The notes under the pieces are model-generated. The model did not search any database. It saw only the letters and a program-made list of their open reading frames with translations, and was not told where the DNA came from. A program made the translations under genes and the position numbers. A stretch of DNA of 64,000 bases from Geodermatophilus siccatus (GTDB taxonomy: Bacteria > Actinomycetota > Actinomycetes > Mycobacteriales > Geodermatophilaceae), in contig NZ_FNHE01000001.1 of NCBI RefSeq assembly GCF_900103785.1, forward strand, positions 585,064 to 649,063, given 5' to 3'. Below, one piece after another: positions 1 through 9,477 of this stretch. Within the stretch, counting starts at the first letter, position 1. The number at the start of each line of letters is the position of its first letter.

Positions 1-207
1 GTCCCCGTCGCCCACGATCACCAGGGCGGTGAAGCTGAAGCGCCGACCACCCTTGACGACCTTGGACACGCGGTTGATGGCCACCACGCGCTCGATGAAG
101 TTGCTCTTCTCGGCAGGCGCGCCGCCGGGCCCCCGCCCGCCGTCACGACGGTCGCGGCGGTCGTTGCCGCCGCCGGCGCCGCCGCCGCGTCGCTGTGGTC
201 CTGGCAT
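1..207 (-). CDS. rpsE: 30S ribosomal protein S5, N-terminal part (cut by window edge)
   Basis: The 207 nt present encode the first 69 residues of S5, a small-subunit protein involved in decoding accuracy. A short Gly/Arg-rich N-terminal tail is followed by the typical S5 start ([20 protein letters not shown], then [17 protein letters not shown]). The ATG at 207 has an AGAGGGA ribosome-binding site about 8 nt upstream and lies 31 nt after rplR, as expected inside the spc operon. The C-terminal part lies beyond base 1. Identity is secure; only completeness is missing. Confidence 0.95.
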   Translation of the reverse strand, partial: MPGPQRRGGGAGGGNDRRDRRDGGRGPGGAPAEKSNFIERVVAINRVSKVVKGGRRFSFTALVIVGDGD

Positions 208-238
208 CAGACGTCCCTCTCGATCTGCTCGTAGCTCA

Positions 239-649
239 TCAGAAGTCCAGGCCGCCCTCGCGGGCGCCGTCGGCCAGCGCCGCGATGCGGCCCTGGTACC
301 GGTTGCCGCCCCGGTCGAAGACGACCGCGGTGATGCCGGCGGCCTTGGCGCGCTCGGCCACCAGGGCGCCGACCCGGCGGGCCAGCGTGGACTTGTCGCC
401 CTCGGCGCTGCGCAGGCTGGCGTCCAGCGTCGAGGCACTCACCAGGGTACGGCCGACGGTGTCGTCGACGACCTGGACGTGGATGTGCCGCGAGCTGCGG
501 TTGACCACCAGGCGCGGGCGCTCCGGGGTGCCCGCCACGCGCTTGCGCAGCCGGGTGTGCCGGCGCAGGCGGGAGACCCGCCGCGCGGTGCTGACGTCGG
601 TGCCCACGGGCTTGTGCACCCGAGCACCGCTCTTCTCGGTCTGTGCCAT
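239..649 (-). CDS. rplR: 50S ribosomal protein L18
   Basis: L18 binds 5S rRNA in the central protuberance of the large subunit. The 136-residue product has the family signatures [19 protein letters not shown] and [13 protein letters not shown] near the C-terminus. The ATG at 649 overlaps the rplF stop in a TGATG junction, which implies translational coupling; a GTG one codon upstream (652) is also possible. The first 20 or so residues are an unconserved tail before the 5S-binding core. The gene sits between rplF and rpsE as usual. Confidence 0.97.
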   Translation of the reverse strand: MAQTEKSGARVHKPVGTDVSTARRVSRLRRHTRLRKRVAGTPERPRLVVNRSSRHIHVQVVDDTVGRTLVSASTLDASLRSAEGDKSTLARRVGALVAERAKAAGITAVVFDRGGNRYQGRIAALADGAREGGLDF

Positions 650-1188
650 CACTTACCCGTCTTCCCGACCTTGCGCTTGACGACCTCACCCTGGTAGCGC
701 ACGCCCTTGCCCTTGTACGGGTCCGGACGGCGCAGTCCACGGATGTTGGCCGCGACCTGGCCCACCAGCTGCTTGTCGATCCCGGTCACCCGCAGACGGG
801 TCGGGGACTCGACCGTGAAGGTGATGCCCTCGGGGGCCCTCACCGGCACCGGGTGGCTGTAGCCCAGGGCGAACTCGAGGTCCGACCCGCGGGCCTGCAC
901 GCGGTACCCGACGCCGACGATCTCGAGGGTCTTGGTGTAGCCCTCGGTGACGCCGGTGATCATGTTGGCGATGAGCGTGCGCGACAGCCCGTGCAGGGCC
1001 CGGCTCTCCCGCTCGTCGTCAGGGCGCTGCACCTGCAGCGTGCCGTCCTCGCCGCGCTCGACGGTGATCGGCGAGGCGACGGTGTGGTTCAGCGTGCCCT
1101 TGGGACCCTTGACGCTCAGCGTCTGGCCGTCGATGGTGACGTCCACGCCACCGGGCACGGGAATCGGCAGTCGTCCGATCCGCGACAT
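649..1188 (-). CDS. rplF: 50S ribosomal protein L6
   Basis: L6 is a two-domain protein near the factor-binding site of the large subunit. The 179-residue product begins [19 protein letters not shown] and ends with the conserved segment [15 protein letters not shown] followed by the basic tail [12 protein letters not shown]. Length matches the family. The gene follows rpsH by 12 nt and overlaps the rplR start by one base, so it is co-transcribed and probably coupled with both. Confidence 0.97.
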   Translation of the reverse strand: MSRIGRLPIPVPGGVDVTIDGQTLSVKGPKGTLNHTVASPITVERGEDGTLQVQRPDDERESRALHGLSRTLIANMITGVTEGYTKTLEIVGVGYRVQARGSDLEFALGYSHPVPVRAPEGITFTVESPTRLRVTGIDKQLVGQVAANIRGLRRPDPYKGKGVRYQGEVVKRKVGKTGK

Positions 1189-1200
1189 GTCACTCGCTCC

Positions 1201-1611
1201 TCACCAGACGTAGGCGAGGACTTCCCCACCCACGCCCTTCTTGTTCGCCTGGCGGTCGGTCAGCAGCCCGGTCGAGGTGGAGATGATGGCCACCCCGAGG
1301 CCGCCGAGCACCTTCGGCAGCGCGTTGGACTTGGCGTACACCCGCAGACCGGGCTTGGAGACGCGCCGGACGCCGGCGATGCTCCGCTCACGGTTGGGGC
1401 CGTACTTGAGGTCCACCACCAGCTCCTTGCGGGTGGCGCCGTCCTTCTCGACCTCGTTGACGGTCCAGCCGGCGATGTAGCCCTCCTGCTGGAGGATCTC
1501 GGCGATGTGCGTCTTCAGCTTGGACGACGGCATGGTCGTGGAGTCGTGGTACGCCTGGTTGGCGTTCCGGATCCGCGTCAACATGTCCGCGATCGGGTCG
1601 GTCATCGTCAT
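1201..1611 (-). CDS. rpsH: 30S ribosomal protein S8
   Basis: S8 binds 16S rRNA helix 21 and in many bacteria feeds back on spc-operon mRNA. The 136-residue product starts [19 protein letters not shown], the classical S8 N-terminus, and carries the C-terminal [20 protein letters not shown] block. The reading frame stays open further upstream, but the start at 1611 matches family length; a second in-frame ATG lies two codons inside. About 150 nt separate it from rpsZ; I see no promoter there. Confidence 0.96.
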   Translation of the reverse strand: MTMTDPIADMLTRIRNANQAYHDSTTMPSSKLKTHIAEILQQEGYIAGWTVNEVEKDGATRKELVVDLKYGPNRERSIAGVRRVSKPGLRVYAKSNALPKVLGGLGVAIISTSTGLLTDRQANKKGVGGEVLAYVW

Positions 1612-1761
1612 GTCGGGTGTTGCCTCTCTCGCCGCGGTTCCTCGTGCGCCGGGTCTCGGGGACTTGGCGCAGGGCCTATCGGCGATCGTCGAAGGACCTC
1701 GTCCCTCTCGACCCTCGCGAACTCGGGCCGAGCCTCTGGACGAGGCCATGGGGTTCTTGCG

Positions 1762-1947
1762 TTACCAGGAACTCTTGCTGACGCCCGGCAGTTCGCCGGC
1801 GTGCGCCATCTCCCGCAGGCAGATCCGGCACAGGCCGAACTTGCGGAAGACCGAGTGCGGGCGACCGCACCGCTGGCACCGGGTGTAGCCGCGGACCGCG
1901 AACTTCGGCTTGCGGGCCGCCTTGTTGATCAGCGCCTTCTTGGCCAT
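1762..1947 (-). CDS. rpsZ: 30S ribosomal protein S14, zinc-binding (type Z)
   Basis: This 61-residue protein is the short zinc-containing form of S14, needed for late assembly of the small-subunit head. The four zinc cysteines are present as CxxC pairs at residues 24/27 and 40/43 (CQRC and CRIC). The length of 61 residues is exactly that of the type Z family. It lies between rplE and rpsH as in other Gram-positive spc operons. Genomes of this group often carry a second zinc-free S14 elsewhere, which cannot be judged here. Confidence 0.97.
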   Translation of the reverse strand: MAKKALINKAARKPKFAVRGYTRCQRCGRPHSVFRKFGLCRICLREMAHAGELPGVSKSSW

Positions 1948-1968
1948 GTGGGTGTCTCCTCCCCCGGC

Positions 1969-2553
1969 TCAGCGGGTGGTGGTGACGACGGGCTGGCCGG
2001 CGAACGGGAAGCCCAGCAGGCGGAGGAGCTCGCGACCCTCCTCGTCGTTCGTGGCGGTGGTGACCAGCGTGATGTCCATGCCGCGCGGACGGTCGATCTT
2101 GTCGACGTCGATCTCGCGGAACATCGACTGCTCGGTCAGGCCGAACGTGTAGTTGCCGTGACCGTCGAACTGCTTGGCGTTGAGGCCGCGGAAGTCACGG
2201 ATGCGGGGCAGGGCCAGCGACAGCAGCCGGTCCAGGAACTCCCACATGCGGTCGCCGCGCAGGGTGACCTTCGCGCCGATCGGCATGCCCTCGCGCAGCT
2301 TGAACTGGGCGATGGACTTGCGGGCCCGGACGACGGCCGGCTTCTGCCCGGTGATGGCGGTCAGGTCGCGGACCGCGCCGTCCATCAGCTTGGCGTCACG
2401 CGTGGCCTCGCCGACGCCCATGTTGACGACAATCTTGGTCAGCCGCGGGATCTGCATGACGTTCTCGTAGCCGAACTCGTTCTGCAGCGCCGGGACGATC
2501 TCGTCGCGGTAGCGGGCGAGCATGCGGGGCAGCTCACGGGTGGGTGCACTCAT
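1969..2553 (-). CDS. rplE: 50S ribosomal protein L5
   Basis: L5 binds 5S rRNA and contacts the P-site tRNA. The product is 194 residues, slightly longer than the 179-187 common in the family because of a short N-terminal extension ([19 protein letters not shown]). Conserved parts include [30 protein letters not shown] and [10 protein letters not shown]-like sequence with the [11 protein letters not shown] motif. The start at 2553 lies only 4 nt after the rplX stop codon, so the two are tightly linked. Confidence 0.96.
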   Translation of the reverse strand: MSAPTRELPRMLARYRDEIVPALQNEFGYENVMQIPRLTKIVVNMGVGEATRDAKLMDGAVRDLTAITGQKPAVVRARKSIAQFKLREGMPIGAKVTLRGDRMWEFLDRLLSLALPRIRDFRGLNAKQFDGHGNYTFGLTEQSMFREIDVDKIDRPRGMDITLVTTATNDEEGRELLRLLGFPFAGQPVVTTTR

Positions 2554-2557
2554 GGCG

Positions 2558-2917
2558 TCAGAGGTCCTTACCGGTGCGCCGCGAGACCCGGATGCTGCGG
2601 CCTTCCTCGTCCTTGCGGTAGCCGACCCGGGTCGGCTTGTCCTCGGAGTCGATCACCATCACGTTGCTCACGTGGATGGGAGCCTCCTGCGTGACGATCC
2701 CGCCCGACTGGGCACCACGCTGGTTGGAGCTGATCCGGGTGTGCTTCTTGACCCGGCCCACGCCCTCGACGAGGACCTTCTGCAGCTTCGGGTAGGCGGC
2801 GATCACCCGGCCCTTGGCGCCCTTGTCCTTGCCGGCCAGCACCACGACGGTGTCGCCCTTCTTGACCTTCATCGACGGCGCCTTGGCCGTCGTGTCCTTC
2901 TTCGCAGCCATGGTCAC
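2558..2917 (-). CDS. rplX: 50S ribosomal protein L24
   Basis: L24 is an early assembly protein near the exit tunnel. The 119-residue product contains the KOW motif around residues 18-45 ([19 protein letters not shown]) and the conserved [20 protein letters not shown] stretch. The GTG at 2917 overlaps the rplN stop in a GTGA junction; an ATG two codons inside (2911) is the alternative start. The roughly 15 residues before the KOW domain are a variable Lys/Ala tail. Confidence 0.95.
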   Translation of the reverse strand: MTMAAKKDTTAKAPSMKVKKGDTVVVLAGKDKGAKGRVIAAYPKLQKVLVEGVGRVKKHTRISSNQRGAQSGGIVTQEAPIHVSNVMVIDSEDKPTRVGYRKDEEGRSIRVSRRTGKDL

Positions 2918-3282
2918 AGCACCTCCGGAGCGAGCGAGATGATCCGCATGAAGCGCTTGTCGCGCAGCTCACGGCCGACCGGGCCGAAGATGCGCGTACC
3001 GCGCGGGTCGCCGCTGTCGCGGATGATGACGGCGGCGTTCTCGTCGAAGCGGATGTAGGAGCCGTCCGGACGACGACGCTCCTTCACCGTGCGGACGACG
3101 ACGGCCTTGACGACGTCGCCGCGCTTGACCCCCGCACCGGGCAGCGCGTCCTTGACGGTGGCGACGATGACGTCGCCGATGCCCGCGTAGCGTCGCCCCG
3201 ACCCGCCGAGCACCCGGATGCAGAGGATCTCCTTCGCACCGGTGTTGTCGGCGACCCGCAGTCGCGACTCCTGCTGGATCAC
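2914..3282 (-). CDS. rplN: 50S ribosomal protein L14
   Basis: L14 lies at the subunit interface where it forms bridge B8. The 122-residue product begins [19 protein letters not shown] and includes [20 protein letters not shown] and the C-terminal [17 protein letters not shown], all diagnostic. Length is exactly that of the family. It opens the spc operon after a 222-nt gap from rpsQ that contains two hairpins, so its transcription may be partly uncoupled from the S10 operon. Confidence 0.98.
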   Translation of the reverse strand: MIQQESRLRVADNTGAKEILCIRVLGGSGRRYAGIGDVIVATVKDALPGAGVKRGDVVKAVVVRTVKERRRPDGSYIRFDENAAVIIRDSGDPRGTRIFGPVGRELRDKRFMRIISLAPEVL

Positions 3283-3306
3283 GTCCTACTCCCTGATCTC
3301 AGTTGT

Positions 3307-3398
3307 GACAGCCGGGCCGGAACGGTGAACCGGCTGTCCGGTACCCACGTGCGGACGCACCGGCAGCGTCAGCCGCCGGTGCGTCCGAGCACGGGTAC
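3307..3398 (-). terminator. two tandem hairpins between rpsQ and rplN
   Basis: Reading along the minus strand after rpsQ, the first hairpin has a perfect 12-bp stem (3353-3364 with 3375-3386, loop of 10 nt), extended by outer arms GTGC/GCAC and GTACCC/GGGTAC that reach 3341 and 3398. The second has a 9-bp stem (3307-3315 with 3330-3338). Neither is followed by a T run. They mark the border of the S10 and spc operons and could terminate, attenuate or stabilise mRNA ends. The structure is visible; the function is inferred. Confidence 0.6.
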
Positions 3399-3504
3399 CG
3401 GGATGGGCGCGCACCCGTAGGGCGCGCCAGTCGTCCAGGGTACTCGCTCCTGGACCCGCCCCGGAGGGCGCATCCGGTGGGGACCGCGTGGGCCCCCGGC
3501 CGGC

Positions 3505-3819
3505 CTACTTGGCCTTCTCGAGGACCTCGACCAGCCGCCACCGCTTGGTGGCCGACGTCGGCCGGGTCTCCATGATCTGCACGCGGTCACCGATGCCGGC
3601 GACCTGCTGCTCGTCGTGGGCCTTCAGCTTGCTGGTGCGACGGATGACCTTGCCGTAGAGGCCGTGCTTCACGCGGTCCTCGACCTCGACGACGATGGTC
3701 TTGTCCATCTTGTCGCTGACCACGAGGCCCTCGCGGACCTTGCGGTAGCCACGGCCGGCCAGGCCGGGGCCCGACGCGGCAGCAGTGTTCGACGTAGCCG
3801 CCGACTGGGGCTCGCTCAT
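3505..3819 (-). CDS. rpsQ: 30S ribosomal protein S17
   Basis: S17 binds 16S rRNA helices 7 and 11. The 104-residue product has a 25-residue Ala/Ser-rich N-terminal tail, then the conserved core [31 protein letters not shown] and [20 protein letters not shown]. The start codon overlaps the rpmC stop by 4 nt (ATGA). It is the last gene of the S10 operon before the hairpin-bearing gap. Confidence 0.97.
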   Translation of the reverse strand: MSEPQSAATSNTAAASGPGLAGRGYRKVREGLVVSDKMDKTIVVEVEDRVKHGLYGKVIRRTSKLKAHDEQQVAGIGDRVQIMETRPTSATKRWRLVEVLEKAK

Positions 3820-4049
3820 GCCACACCCTCGCTCGGGGCGACCGAGAGGCCCAGCTCGCGCTCGCGCATGATCGTGTAGATCCGGGCGATGTCGCGGCGG
3901 ACGGTCTGCAGCCGCCGGTTGTTGTCCAGCTGGCCGGTGGCCACCTGGAACCGCAGGTTGAACAGTTCTTCCTTCGACTCGCGCAGCCGCGTGGCGAGCT
4001 CCTCGGCGGAGAGCTCACGCAGCTCGGGAGCGGTCAGACCGGCGGCCAT
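3816..4049 (-). CDS. rpmC: 50S ribosomal protein L29
   Basis: L29 sits at the tunnel exit and helps form the docking site for trigger factor and SRP. The 77-residue product shows the L29 signature: [35 protein letters not shown] and [15 protein letters not shown]. The ATG at 4049 overlaps the rplP stop in a TGATG junction; a GTG one codon upstream (4052) is possible. It overlaps rpsQ by 4 nt. Confidence 0.97.
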   Translation of the reverse strand: MAAGLTAPELRELSAEELATRLRESKEELFNLRFQVATGQLDNNRRLQTVRRDIARIYTIMRERELGLSVAPSEGVA

Positions 4050-4465
4050 CACACCTCTCCTTCACGAGTGATGAAGCGGCACTTCATCGGCAGCTTGTGG
4101 ATCGCGCGGCGCATCGCCTCGCGAGCCACCGGCTCGGCCACGCCCGACAGCTCGAACATGATCCGGCCCGGCTTGACGTTGGCGACCCACCACTCCGGCG
4201 AGCCCTTTCCGGAACCCATGCGGGTCTCGGCCGGCTTCTTGGTGAGCGGGCGGTCCGGGTAGATGGAGATCCAGACCTTCCCGCCACGGCGGATGTGGCG
4301 GGTCATGGCGATACGAGCGGACTCGATCTGCCGGTTGGTCACGTACGCCGGCTCGAGCGCCTGGATGGCGTACTCGCCGAAGTTGATCTGGGTACCGCCC
4401 TTGGCACGACCCGAGCGGCTCGGGTGGTGCTGCTTGCGGTGCTTGACGCGCCGTGGGATCAGCAC
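4049..4465 (-). CDS. rplP: 50S ribosomal protein L16
   Basis: L16 lies near the A site and binds the elbow of aminoacyl-tRNA. The 138-residue product begins [19 protein letters not shown] and contains [31 protein letters not shown] and the C-terminal [12 protein letters not shown], matching the family along its whole length. It follows rpsC by 3 nt and overlaps rpmC, so translation is very likely coupled. Confidence 0.98.
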   Translation of the reverse strand: MLIPRRVKHRKQHHPSRSGRAKGGTQINFGEYAIQALEPAYVTNRQIESARIAMTRHIRRGGKVWISIYPDRPLTKKPAETRMGSGKGSPEWWVANVKPGRIMFELSGVAEPVAREAMRRAIHKLPMKCRFITREGEV

Positions 4466-4468
4466 GTG

Positions 4469-5383
4469 TCAGCCCTCCGTGGGGTTCTGCGCGGCCGTGG
4501 TCTCGGCCGCAGCGGTGGCCTCGGGGCCGGCGGCGTCGGCGACGGACTGCTGGGCAGCGACCTCGCCGGAGGTCGCGGCCACCGCGCTGTCGGTGGTGTC
4601 GACGGCCGGGCCGGTCGAGGACTCGGCGGCGGCGCGGCCGGCCTCGGTCCCGCCGGCGGTGGTGCCCGAGGAGCCCGAGCGACGCGGCCGCTGCGAGCGC
4701 TCACGGCGCTGCTGCCGGGCGGCGAGGGCCTCGAGGGCCTCCCGCTCGGCACGCGAGCCGCTGACGTCGCCCTTGTAGATCCAGACCTTCACGCCGATGC
4801 GGCCGAAGGTGGTCCGGGCCTCGTAGATGCCGTAGTCGATGTTCGCCCGGAGGGTGTGCAGCGGCACGCGGCCCTCGCGGTAGAACTCCGACCGGCTCAT
4901 CTCGGTGCCGCCCAGGCGACCGGAGCACTGCACCCGGATGCCCTTGACCTGCGGGCTGCGCTGGGCCGACTGCATGGCCTTGCGCATGGCGCGGCGGAAG
5001 CTCACCCGGCTGGAGAGCTGCTCGGCGACGCCCTGGGCGACCAGCTGCGCGTCGGCCTCGGGGTTCTTCACCTCGAGGATGTTCAGCTGCACCTGCTTGC
5101 CGGTCAGCTTCTCCAGCTCGCCGCGGATGCGGTCGGCCTCCGCGCCGCGGCGGCCGATGACGATGCCCGGCCGGGCGGTGTGGATGTCGACGCGGACCCG
5201 GTCGCGGGTGCGCTCGATCTCGACCTTGGAGATGCCGGCCCGCTCCATGCCCTTGGACATGAGCTTGCGGATCGCGACGTCTTCCTTGACGTAGTCCTTG
5301 TACAGCTTGTCGGCGTACCACCGGGACTTGTAGTCGGTGGTGATGCCCAGACGGAACCCGTGCGGGTTGACCTTCTGACCCAC
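4469..5383 (-). CDS. rpsC: 30S ribosomal protein S3 with long C-terminal tail
   Basis: S3 forms part of the mRNA entry channel and has helicase activity with S4. The conserved part covers residues 1 to about 220: [14 protein letters not shown], the KH-domain motif [11 protein letters not shown] and ending [10 protein letters not shown]. The following 80 residues or so are low-complexity Ala/Thr/Ser/Glu/Gly sequence of unknown role, making the protein 304 residues against the usual 210-280. The ATG at 5383 shares one base with the rplV stop. Confidence 0.97.
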   Translation of the reverse strand: MGQKVNPHGFRLGITTDYKSRWYADKLYKDYVKEDVAIRKLMSKGMERAGISKVEIERTRDRVRVDIHTARPGIVIGRRGAEADRIRGELEKLTGKQVQLNILEVKNPEADAQLVAQGVAEQLSSRVSFRRAMRKAMQSAQRSPQVKGIRVQCSGRLGGTEMSRSEFYREGRVPLHTLRANIDYGIYEARTTFGRIGVKVWIYKGDVSGSRAEREALEALAARQQRRERSQRPRRSGSSGTTAGGTEAGRAAAESSTGPAVDTTDSAVAATSGEVAAQQSVADAAGPEATAAAETTAAQNPTEG

Positions 5384-5847
5384 TAGCGGGTCCCTCCCCT
5401 CGTGTTGCTCTTCTGCTGCGCAGCCGGGCCGGACTGGCCGGTGCGGCGGCGGGCCGTGCGCGACTTGCCGGCGAGCTCGGTGCTGGAGGAGACCTCCGCG
5501 ACCTCGACGGTGATGTGGCAGGTCCGCTTGTTGATGCGGTAGGCGCGGCCCTGGGCGCGCGGACGGATCCGCTTCAGGGTCGGGCCCTCGTCGACGTACG
5601 CCGCGCTGACGACCAGCGCCGCGGGGTCGAGCCGCAGGTTGTGCTCGGCGTTGGCGACCGCGCTGGCGACCACCTTGAGGACCGGCTCGCTGGCGGCCTG
5701 CGGCGCGTAGCGCAGCAGTGCCAGGGCCTCGTCGGTCGGCAGGTAGCGGATGAGGTCCACCACCCGGCGTGCCTTCATGGGGGTGACGCGGACGAACCGG
5801 GCGGTGGCCCGGGCGACCGGCGTCTCCTGTCCCAGCTGGGATGTCAT
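5383..5847 (-). CDS. rplV: 50S ribosomal protein L22
   Basis: L22 spans the large subunit and lines the exit tunnel; its beta-hairpin is where some macrolide-resistance changes map. The 154-residue product shows [20 protein letters not shown] and the hairpin region [19 protein letters not shown] followed by THITVEV-like sequence. The last 40 residues or so are an unconserved Ser/Arg/Gln-rich tail. It follows rpsS by 20 nt. Confidence 0.97.
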   Translation of the reverse strand: MTSQLGQETPVARATARFVRVTPMKARRVVDLIRYLPTDEALALLRYAPQAASEPVLKVVASAVANAEHNLRLDPAALVVSAAYVDEGPTLKRIRPRAQGRAYRINKRTCHITVEVAEVSSSTELAGKSRTARRRTGQSGPAAQQKSNTRGGTR

Positions 5848-5867
5848 GGGGATCTCTCTCTACCTGG

Positions 5868-6149
5868 TCAGCCGCGCCGGGACCGGCGGTCGTCCTTCAC
5901 GTGCCCACGGAAGGTGCGGGTGGGGGCGAACTCGCCGAGCTTGTGCCCGACCATCGCCTCGGTCACGAAGACCGGCACGTGCTTGCGGCCGTCGTGGACG
6001 GCGATCGTGTGGCCGAGCATGTCCGGAATGATCGTCGAACGACGCGACCAGGTCCGGATGACGTTCTTGGTGCCCTTGTCGTTCTGCGCGTCCACCTTCT
6101 TGAGCAGGTGGTCGTCGACGAACGGGCCCTTCTTGAGGCTGCGTGGCAT
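5868..6149 (-). CDS. rpsS: 30S ribosomal protein S19
   Basis: S19 lies in the head of the small subunit near the A-site finger. The 93-residue product begins [20 protein letters not shown] and has [20 protein letters not shown] and the C-terminal [18 protein letters not shown]. Length and sequence match the family throughout. It sits in the canonical place between rplB and rplV. Confidence 0.98.
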   Translation of the reverse strand: MPRSLKKGPFVDDHLLKKVDAQNDKGTKNVIRTWSRRSTIIPDMLGHTIAVHDGRKHVPVFVTEAMVGHKLGEFAPTRTFRGHVKDDRRSRRG

Positions 6150-6172
6150 GTCTGTCGGACTCCTCTACCCGC

Positions 6173-7006
6173 TCAGCGCTTCTTGTTGGTGCGCCGGCGG
6201 CGCACGATCAGGGCGTCACTGGCCTTGCGCTTGCGCGTGCGGCCCTCCGGCTTGCCCTTCGGGTTCACCGGGTGGCGACCACCGGAGGTCTTGCCCTCAC
6301 CACCGCCGTGCGGGTGGTCCACCGGGTTCATGGCGACACCGCGGACGGTCGGGCGCTTGCCCTTCCACCGCATGCGGCCGGCCTTGCCCCAGTTGATGTT
6401 CGACTGCTCGGCGTTGCCCACCTCGCCGACGGTCGCGCGGCAGCGGACGTCGACGTTGCGGATCTCGCCCGACGGCATGCGCAGCTGCGCCAGGCGGCCC
6501 TCACGGGCGACCAGCTGGACGCTGGTGCCGGCCGAGCGGGCGATCTTGGCGCCGCCACCGGGCCGCAGCTCGATGGCGTGGACCACCGTGCCGACGGGGA
6601 TGTTGCGCAGCGGCAGGTTGTTGCCCGGCTTGATGTCGGCCGAGGGGCCGCACTCCACCGTGTCGCCCTGCTTGAGCCGGGCCGGCGCGATGATGTAGCG
6701 CTTCTCGCCGTCGGCGAAGTGCAGCAGCGCGATGCGCGAGGTGCGGTTCGGGTCGTACTCGATGTGCGCGACCTTGGCCGGCACGCCGTCCTTGTCGGCC
6801 CGGCGGAAGTCGATGACCCGGTAGGCGCGCTTGTGCCCACCGCCCTGGTGCCGCGCGGTGACCTTCCCGTGGACGTTGCGCCCGCCGCGACCGTGCAGCG
6901 GCCGGACCAGCGACTTCTCGGGATGGTCGCGGGTGACCTCGGCGAAGTCGGCGACGCTGGAGCCGCGGCGGCCCGGCGTCGTCGGCTTGTACTTGCGGAT
7001 AGCCAT
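6173..7006 (-). CDS. rplB: 50S ribosomal protein L2
   Basis: L2 is required for subunit association and supports peptidyl transfer. The 277-residue product begins [20 protein letters not shown] and contains [29 protein letters not shown] and the invariant [15 protein letters not shown] near the C-terminus. The frame is open for about 600 nt further upstream, but that is high-GC open frame over rplW and rplD; 7006 gives the family start and length. Confidence 0.98.
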   Translation of the reverse strand: MAIRKYKPTTPGRRGSSVADFAEVTRDHPEKSLVRPLHGRGGRNVHGKVTARHQGGGHKRAYRVIDFRRADKDGVPAKVAHIEYDPNRTSRIALLHFADGEKRYIIAPARLKQGDTVECGPSADIKPGNNLPLRNIPVGTVVHAIELRPGGGAKIARSAGTSVQLVAREGRLAQLRMPSGEIRNVDVRCRATVGEVGNAEQSNINWGKAGRMRWKGKRPTVRGVAMNPVDHPHGGGEGKTSGGRHPVNPKGKPEGRTRKRKASDALIVRRRRTNKKR

Positions 7007-7050
7007 TGCTGACTCAGTTCCTCTGTCTCTGGTCCGATCGGTCGCGGCGC

Positions 7051-7353
7051 TCAGGCGCCGGGACCACCGAAGATCTCGATGCGGTCGCCGGGTGCCAGCG
7101 AGACGATGGCGCGCTTGGTGTCCTTGCGCTTGCCGAGCTTGTTGCCCCGGCTGCGCTTGCGCTTGCCCTGGCGGTTGACCGTGTTCACGCCGAGGACCTT
7201 CACGTTGAAGACCTGCTCGACCGCGATCTTGATCTGCGTCTTGTTGGCCTCGGGCAGGACGACGAACGTGTACTGGTTCTCGTCGAGCAGCCCGTAGCTC
7301 TTCTCCGAGATGACCGGGGACAGCAGGACGTCCCGGGGGTCGCGGACGCTCAT
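7051..7353 (-). CDS. rplW: 50S ribosomal protein L23
   Basis: L23 forms the main docking point for SRP and trigger factor at the tunnel exit. The 100-residue product has [40 protein letters not shown] and [12 protein letters not shown], all conserved. Its start overlaps the rplD stop by 4 nt. A 44-nt gap separates it from rplB. Confidence 0.97.
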   Translation of the reverse strand: MSVRDPRDVLLSPVISEKSYGLLDENQYTFVVLPEANKTQIKIAVEQVFNVKVLGVNTVNRQGKRKRSRGNKLGKRKDTKRAIVSLAPGDRIEIFGGPGA

Positions 7354-8327
7354 GCCTTCTCCTCGGGGGTCGCGTCGGTGGTGCCGTCCTCGGTGGGCGG
7401 CGTGGCGTCGGCACCGGCGTTGGCGGCCTCGGCCTGCGCGACCGGAGCCGCGGCGGCCTCGGCGGCGGTGGCCGGAGCGGCCTCCTGCGGCGTGGTGGCC
7501 GTCGGCGCGGCCGTCCTCGCGGCGGACGTCGTCCCCGGGGCCGGCTCGGCCGGGCTCTCGCCCAGGTCGAGGTCGGTGGTGCCCTCGGCCGGCTGGATCG
7601 ACGGGATGGCACCCGGCACGTCCGGCGTCGTCAGGTCGGGCTTGGCGACCTCGCGACCCCTGGCCGGGCCCGAGACGAACTCGGCGAGCGCGGCCTCGGT
7701 GAAGACCACCTCGTCGGCGACCAGCACGTCGTAGGTGTTGAGCTGGCCGGCCTCGAGCAGGTGCACCTGCGGCAGGTTGCGCAGGCTCACCCAGTTCAGC
7801 GTGTCGTCGCGGTCGAGGACCACGAGCACCCGCTTGGCCTGGGTGACCGACTGCAGGGTCGCCAGCGCGGCCTTGGTCCTGGGGGCGTCGCCGTCGACGA
7901 AGGTGCTGACCACGTGCACGCGGTTCTCGCGGGCCCGGTCGGAGAGGGCGCCGCGCAGGGCGGCGGCCTTCATCTTCTTGGGGGTCTTCTGCGAGTAGTC
8001 GCGCGGCTGGGGGCCGTGGACGGTGCCACCGCCGGTGAACTGCGGCGCCCGGATCGAGCCCTGCCGCGCGCGGCCGGTGCCCTTCTGGCGGTAGGGCTTG
8101 ATGCCACCGCCGCTGACCTGGCCACGGGTCTTCGTCGCGTGCGTGCCCTGGCGCGCGGCGGCCAGCTGGGCCACCACGACCTGGTGCATCAGCGAGACGT
8201 TGGCCGACGCGTCGAAGAGCTCACCGGGCAGCGTGACGCTGCCGGAGGTCTCCCCCGCCGGGGTCCGGACGTCGACCTGCCGGTCGGTCCGGGTGTCGGT
8301 GGCCCCACCGGTGATGGACGTGGTCAC
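7350..8327 (-). CDS. rplD: 50S ribosomal protein L4 with about 100-residue C-terminal tail
   Basis: L4 lines the exit tunnel and in some bacteria regulates the S10 operon. The core (residues 1 to about 220) has the tunnel-loop sequence [19 protein letters not shown] and [19 protein letters not shown] and ends around [11 protein letters not shown]. The last 100 residues or so are Ala/Pro/Thr/Glu-rich low-complexity sequence with no recognisable domain, giving 325 residues against the usual 200-230. The GTG at 8327 overlaps the rplC stop (GTGA). Confidence 0.96.
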   Translation of the reverse strand: MTTSITGGATDTRTDRQVDVRTPAGETSGSVTLPGELFDASANVSLMHQVVVAQLAAARQGTHATKTRGQVSGGGIKPYRQKGTGRARQGSIRAPQFTGGGTVHGPQPRDYSQKTPKKMKAAALRGALSDRARENRVHVVSTFVDGDAPRTKAALATLQSVTQAKRVLVVLDRDDTLNWVSLRNLPQVHLLEAGQLNTYDVLVADEVVFTEAALAEFVSGPARGREVAKPDLTTPDVPGAIPSIQPAEGTTDLDLGESPAEPAPGTTSAARTAAPTATTPQEAAPATAAEAAAAPVAQAEAANAGADATPPTEDGTTDATPEEKA

Positions 8328-8989
8328 TGGTTCTCACTCCCCACGGGCCCGCCCTTGACGGCCGAGCGGACGAGCACGAGGCCGCCCTTCGGGCCGGGGA
8401 TCGCGCCCTTGATCAGCAGCAGCCCGCGCTCGACGTCCACCTTGTGCACGTTGAGCGACAGGGTCGTCGTCTTCACCGCGCCCATGCGGCCGGCCATGCG
8501 CAGGCCCTTGAACACGCGGCCGGGCGTCGAGGCCCCGCCGATGGAACCGGGCGACCGGTGCTTGCGCTGGGTGCCGTGCGCGGCACCCAGGCCGCGGAAG
8601 CCGTGCCGCTTCATGACACCGGCCGTGCCCTTGCCCTTGCTGGTGCCGATGACGTCGACCTTGGCCACGCCGTCGAAGACCTCGGCGGTCAGCTCCTGGC
8701 CGACCGTGTAGTCCGACGCGTCCTTCGTGCGCAGCTCCACCAGGTGGCGCCGCGGCGTCACGCCCGCCTTGGCGAAGTGCCCGCCCTCGGGCTTGTTCAC
8801 CTTGCGCGGGTCGATCTCACCGAAACCGAGCTGGACGGCGCTGTAGCCGTCGACCTCGGGGGTGCGCACCTGGGTCACCACACACGGGCCCGCCTTGACG
8901 ACGGTCACCGGCACGATGCGGTTGTTCTCGTCGAAGACCTGGGTCATGCCCAGCTTCTCGCCGAGGAGACCACGGAATGTGCTCGCCAT
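8324..8989 (-). CDS. rplC: 50S ribosomal protein L3
   Basis: L3 is an early assembly protein whose loop reaches the peptidyl-transferase centre. The 221-residue product shows [16 protein letters not shown] at the N-terminus and [20 protein letters not shown] followed by [19 protein letters not shown], the methylated-Gln region of the family. It overlaps the rplD start by 4 nt and follows rpsJ by 15 nt. Confidence 0.98.
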   Translation of the reverse strand: MASTFRGLLGEKLGMTQVFDENNRIVPVTVVKAGPCVVTQVRTPEVDGYSAVQLGFGEIDPRKVNKPEGGHFAKAGVTPRRHLVELRTKDASDYTVGQELTAEVFDGVAKVDVIGTSKGKGTAGVMKRHGFRGLGAAHGTQRKHRSPGSIGGASTPGRVFKGLRMAGRMGAVKTTTLSLNVHKVDVERGLLLIKGAIPGPKGGLVLVRSAVKGGPVGSENQ

Positions 8990-9004
8990 GTCTGCTGACT
9001 GCCC

Positions 9005-9310
9005 TTACTGGATGTTGACGTCGACCGAGGCCGGCAGGTCGATGCGCATGAGCGCGTCGACCGTCTTCGGCGTCGGGTCGAGGATGTCGATGAGGCGCTT
9101 GTGCGTGCGCATCTCGAAGTGCTCGCGCGAGTCCTTGTACTTGTGCGGCGAGCGGATGACGCAGTACACGTTCTTCTCCGTCGGCAGCGGCACCGGGCCG
9201 ACGACGCGCGCACCGGTCTTGGTCACCGTGTCGACGATGCGCCGCGCCGAGGCGTCGATCGCCTCGTGGTCGTAGGCCTTCAGCCGGATGCGGATCTTCT
9301 GTCCCGCCAT
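9005..9310 (-). CDS. rpsJ: 30S ribosomal protein S10 (NusE)
   Basis: S10 is a head protein of the small subunit and, as NusE, joins RNA polymerase to NusG in antitermination and coupling. The 101-residue product begins [19 protein letters not shown] and has [14 protein letters not shown] and [15 protein letters not shown]. The start at 9310 gives the canonical length although the frame is open upstream. It is the first gene of the S10 operon, preceded by a 167-nt gap with the tuf terminators. Confidence 0.98.
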   Translation of the reverse strand: MAGQKIRIRLKAYDHEAIDASARRIVDTVTKTGARVVGPVPLPTEKNVYCVIRSPHKYKDSREHFEMRTHKRLIDILDPTPKTVDALMRIDLPASVDVNIQ

Positions 9311-9400
9311 CGCTGTCTTCTGCTCCTGCCGATCGGTGTCTGTTCGTAGCTGGGGAACGCCGGGTGGTCCGGACCTCATCCGGTCTGGCCCCAGCGGGAT

Positions 9401-9470
9401 GGGTGGCCGTGCCCACATGGCGCGGCCACCCGAGGACGGGCGGCGGCACAGGGGTGTGCCGCCGCCCGTC
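9401..9470 (-). terminator. tandem hairpin terminators after tuf
   Basis: Directly after the tuf stop codon, on the minus strand, lies a perfect 16-bp stem (9435-9450 with 9455-9470) closed by a 4-nt loop. A second hairpin follows, 13 bp with one G-T pair (9401-9413 with 9419-9431). Both are very GC-rich and lack a T run, as is common for actinobacterial terminators. They separate the str operon from rpsJ. I could not identify a convincing promoter for rpsJ in the remaining sequence to 9311. Confidence 0.85.
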
Positions 9471-9477
9471 GGGGGTG

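Noticed and set aside
207-740. Minus-strand open frame over rplR ending just before rpsE
   Set aside because: It is an alternative frame of rplR/rplF; its Arg/Gly/Pro-rich product has no homology to ribosomal proteins.
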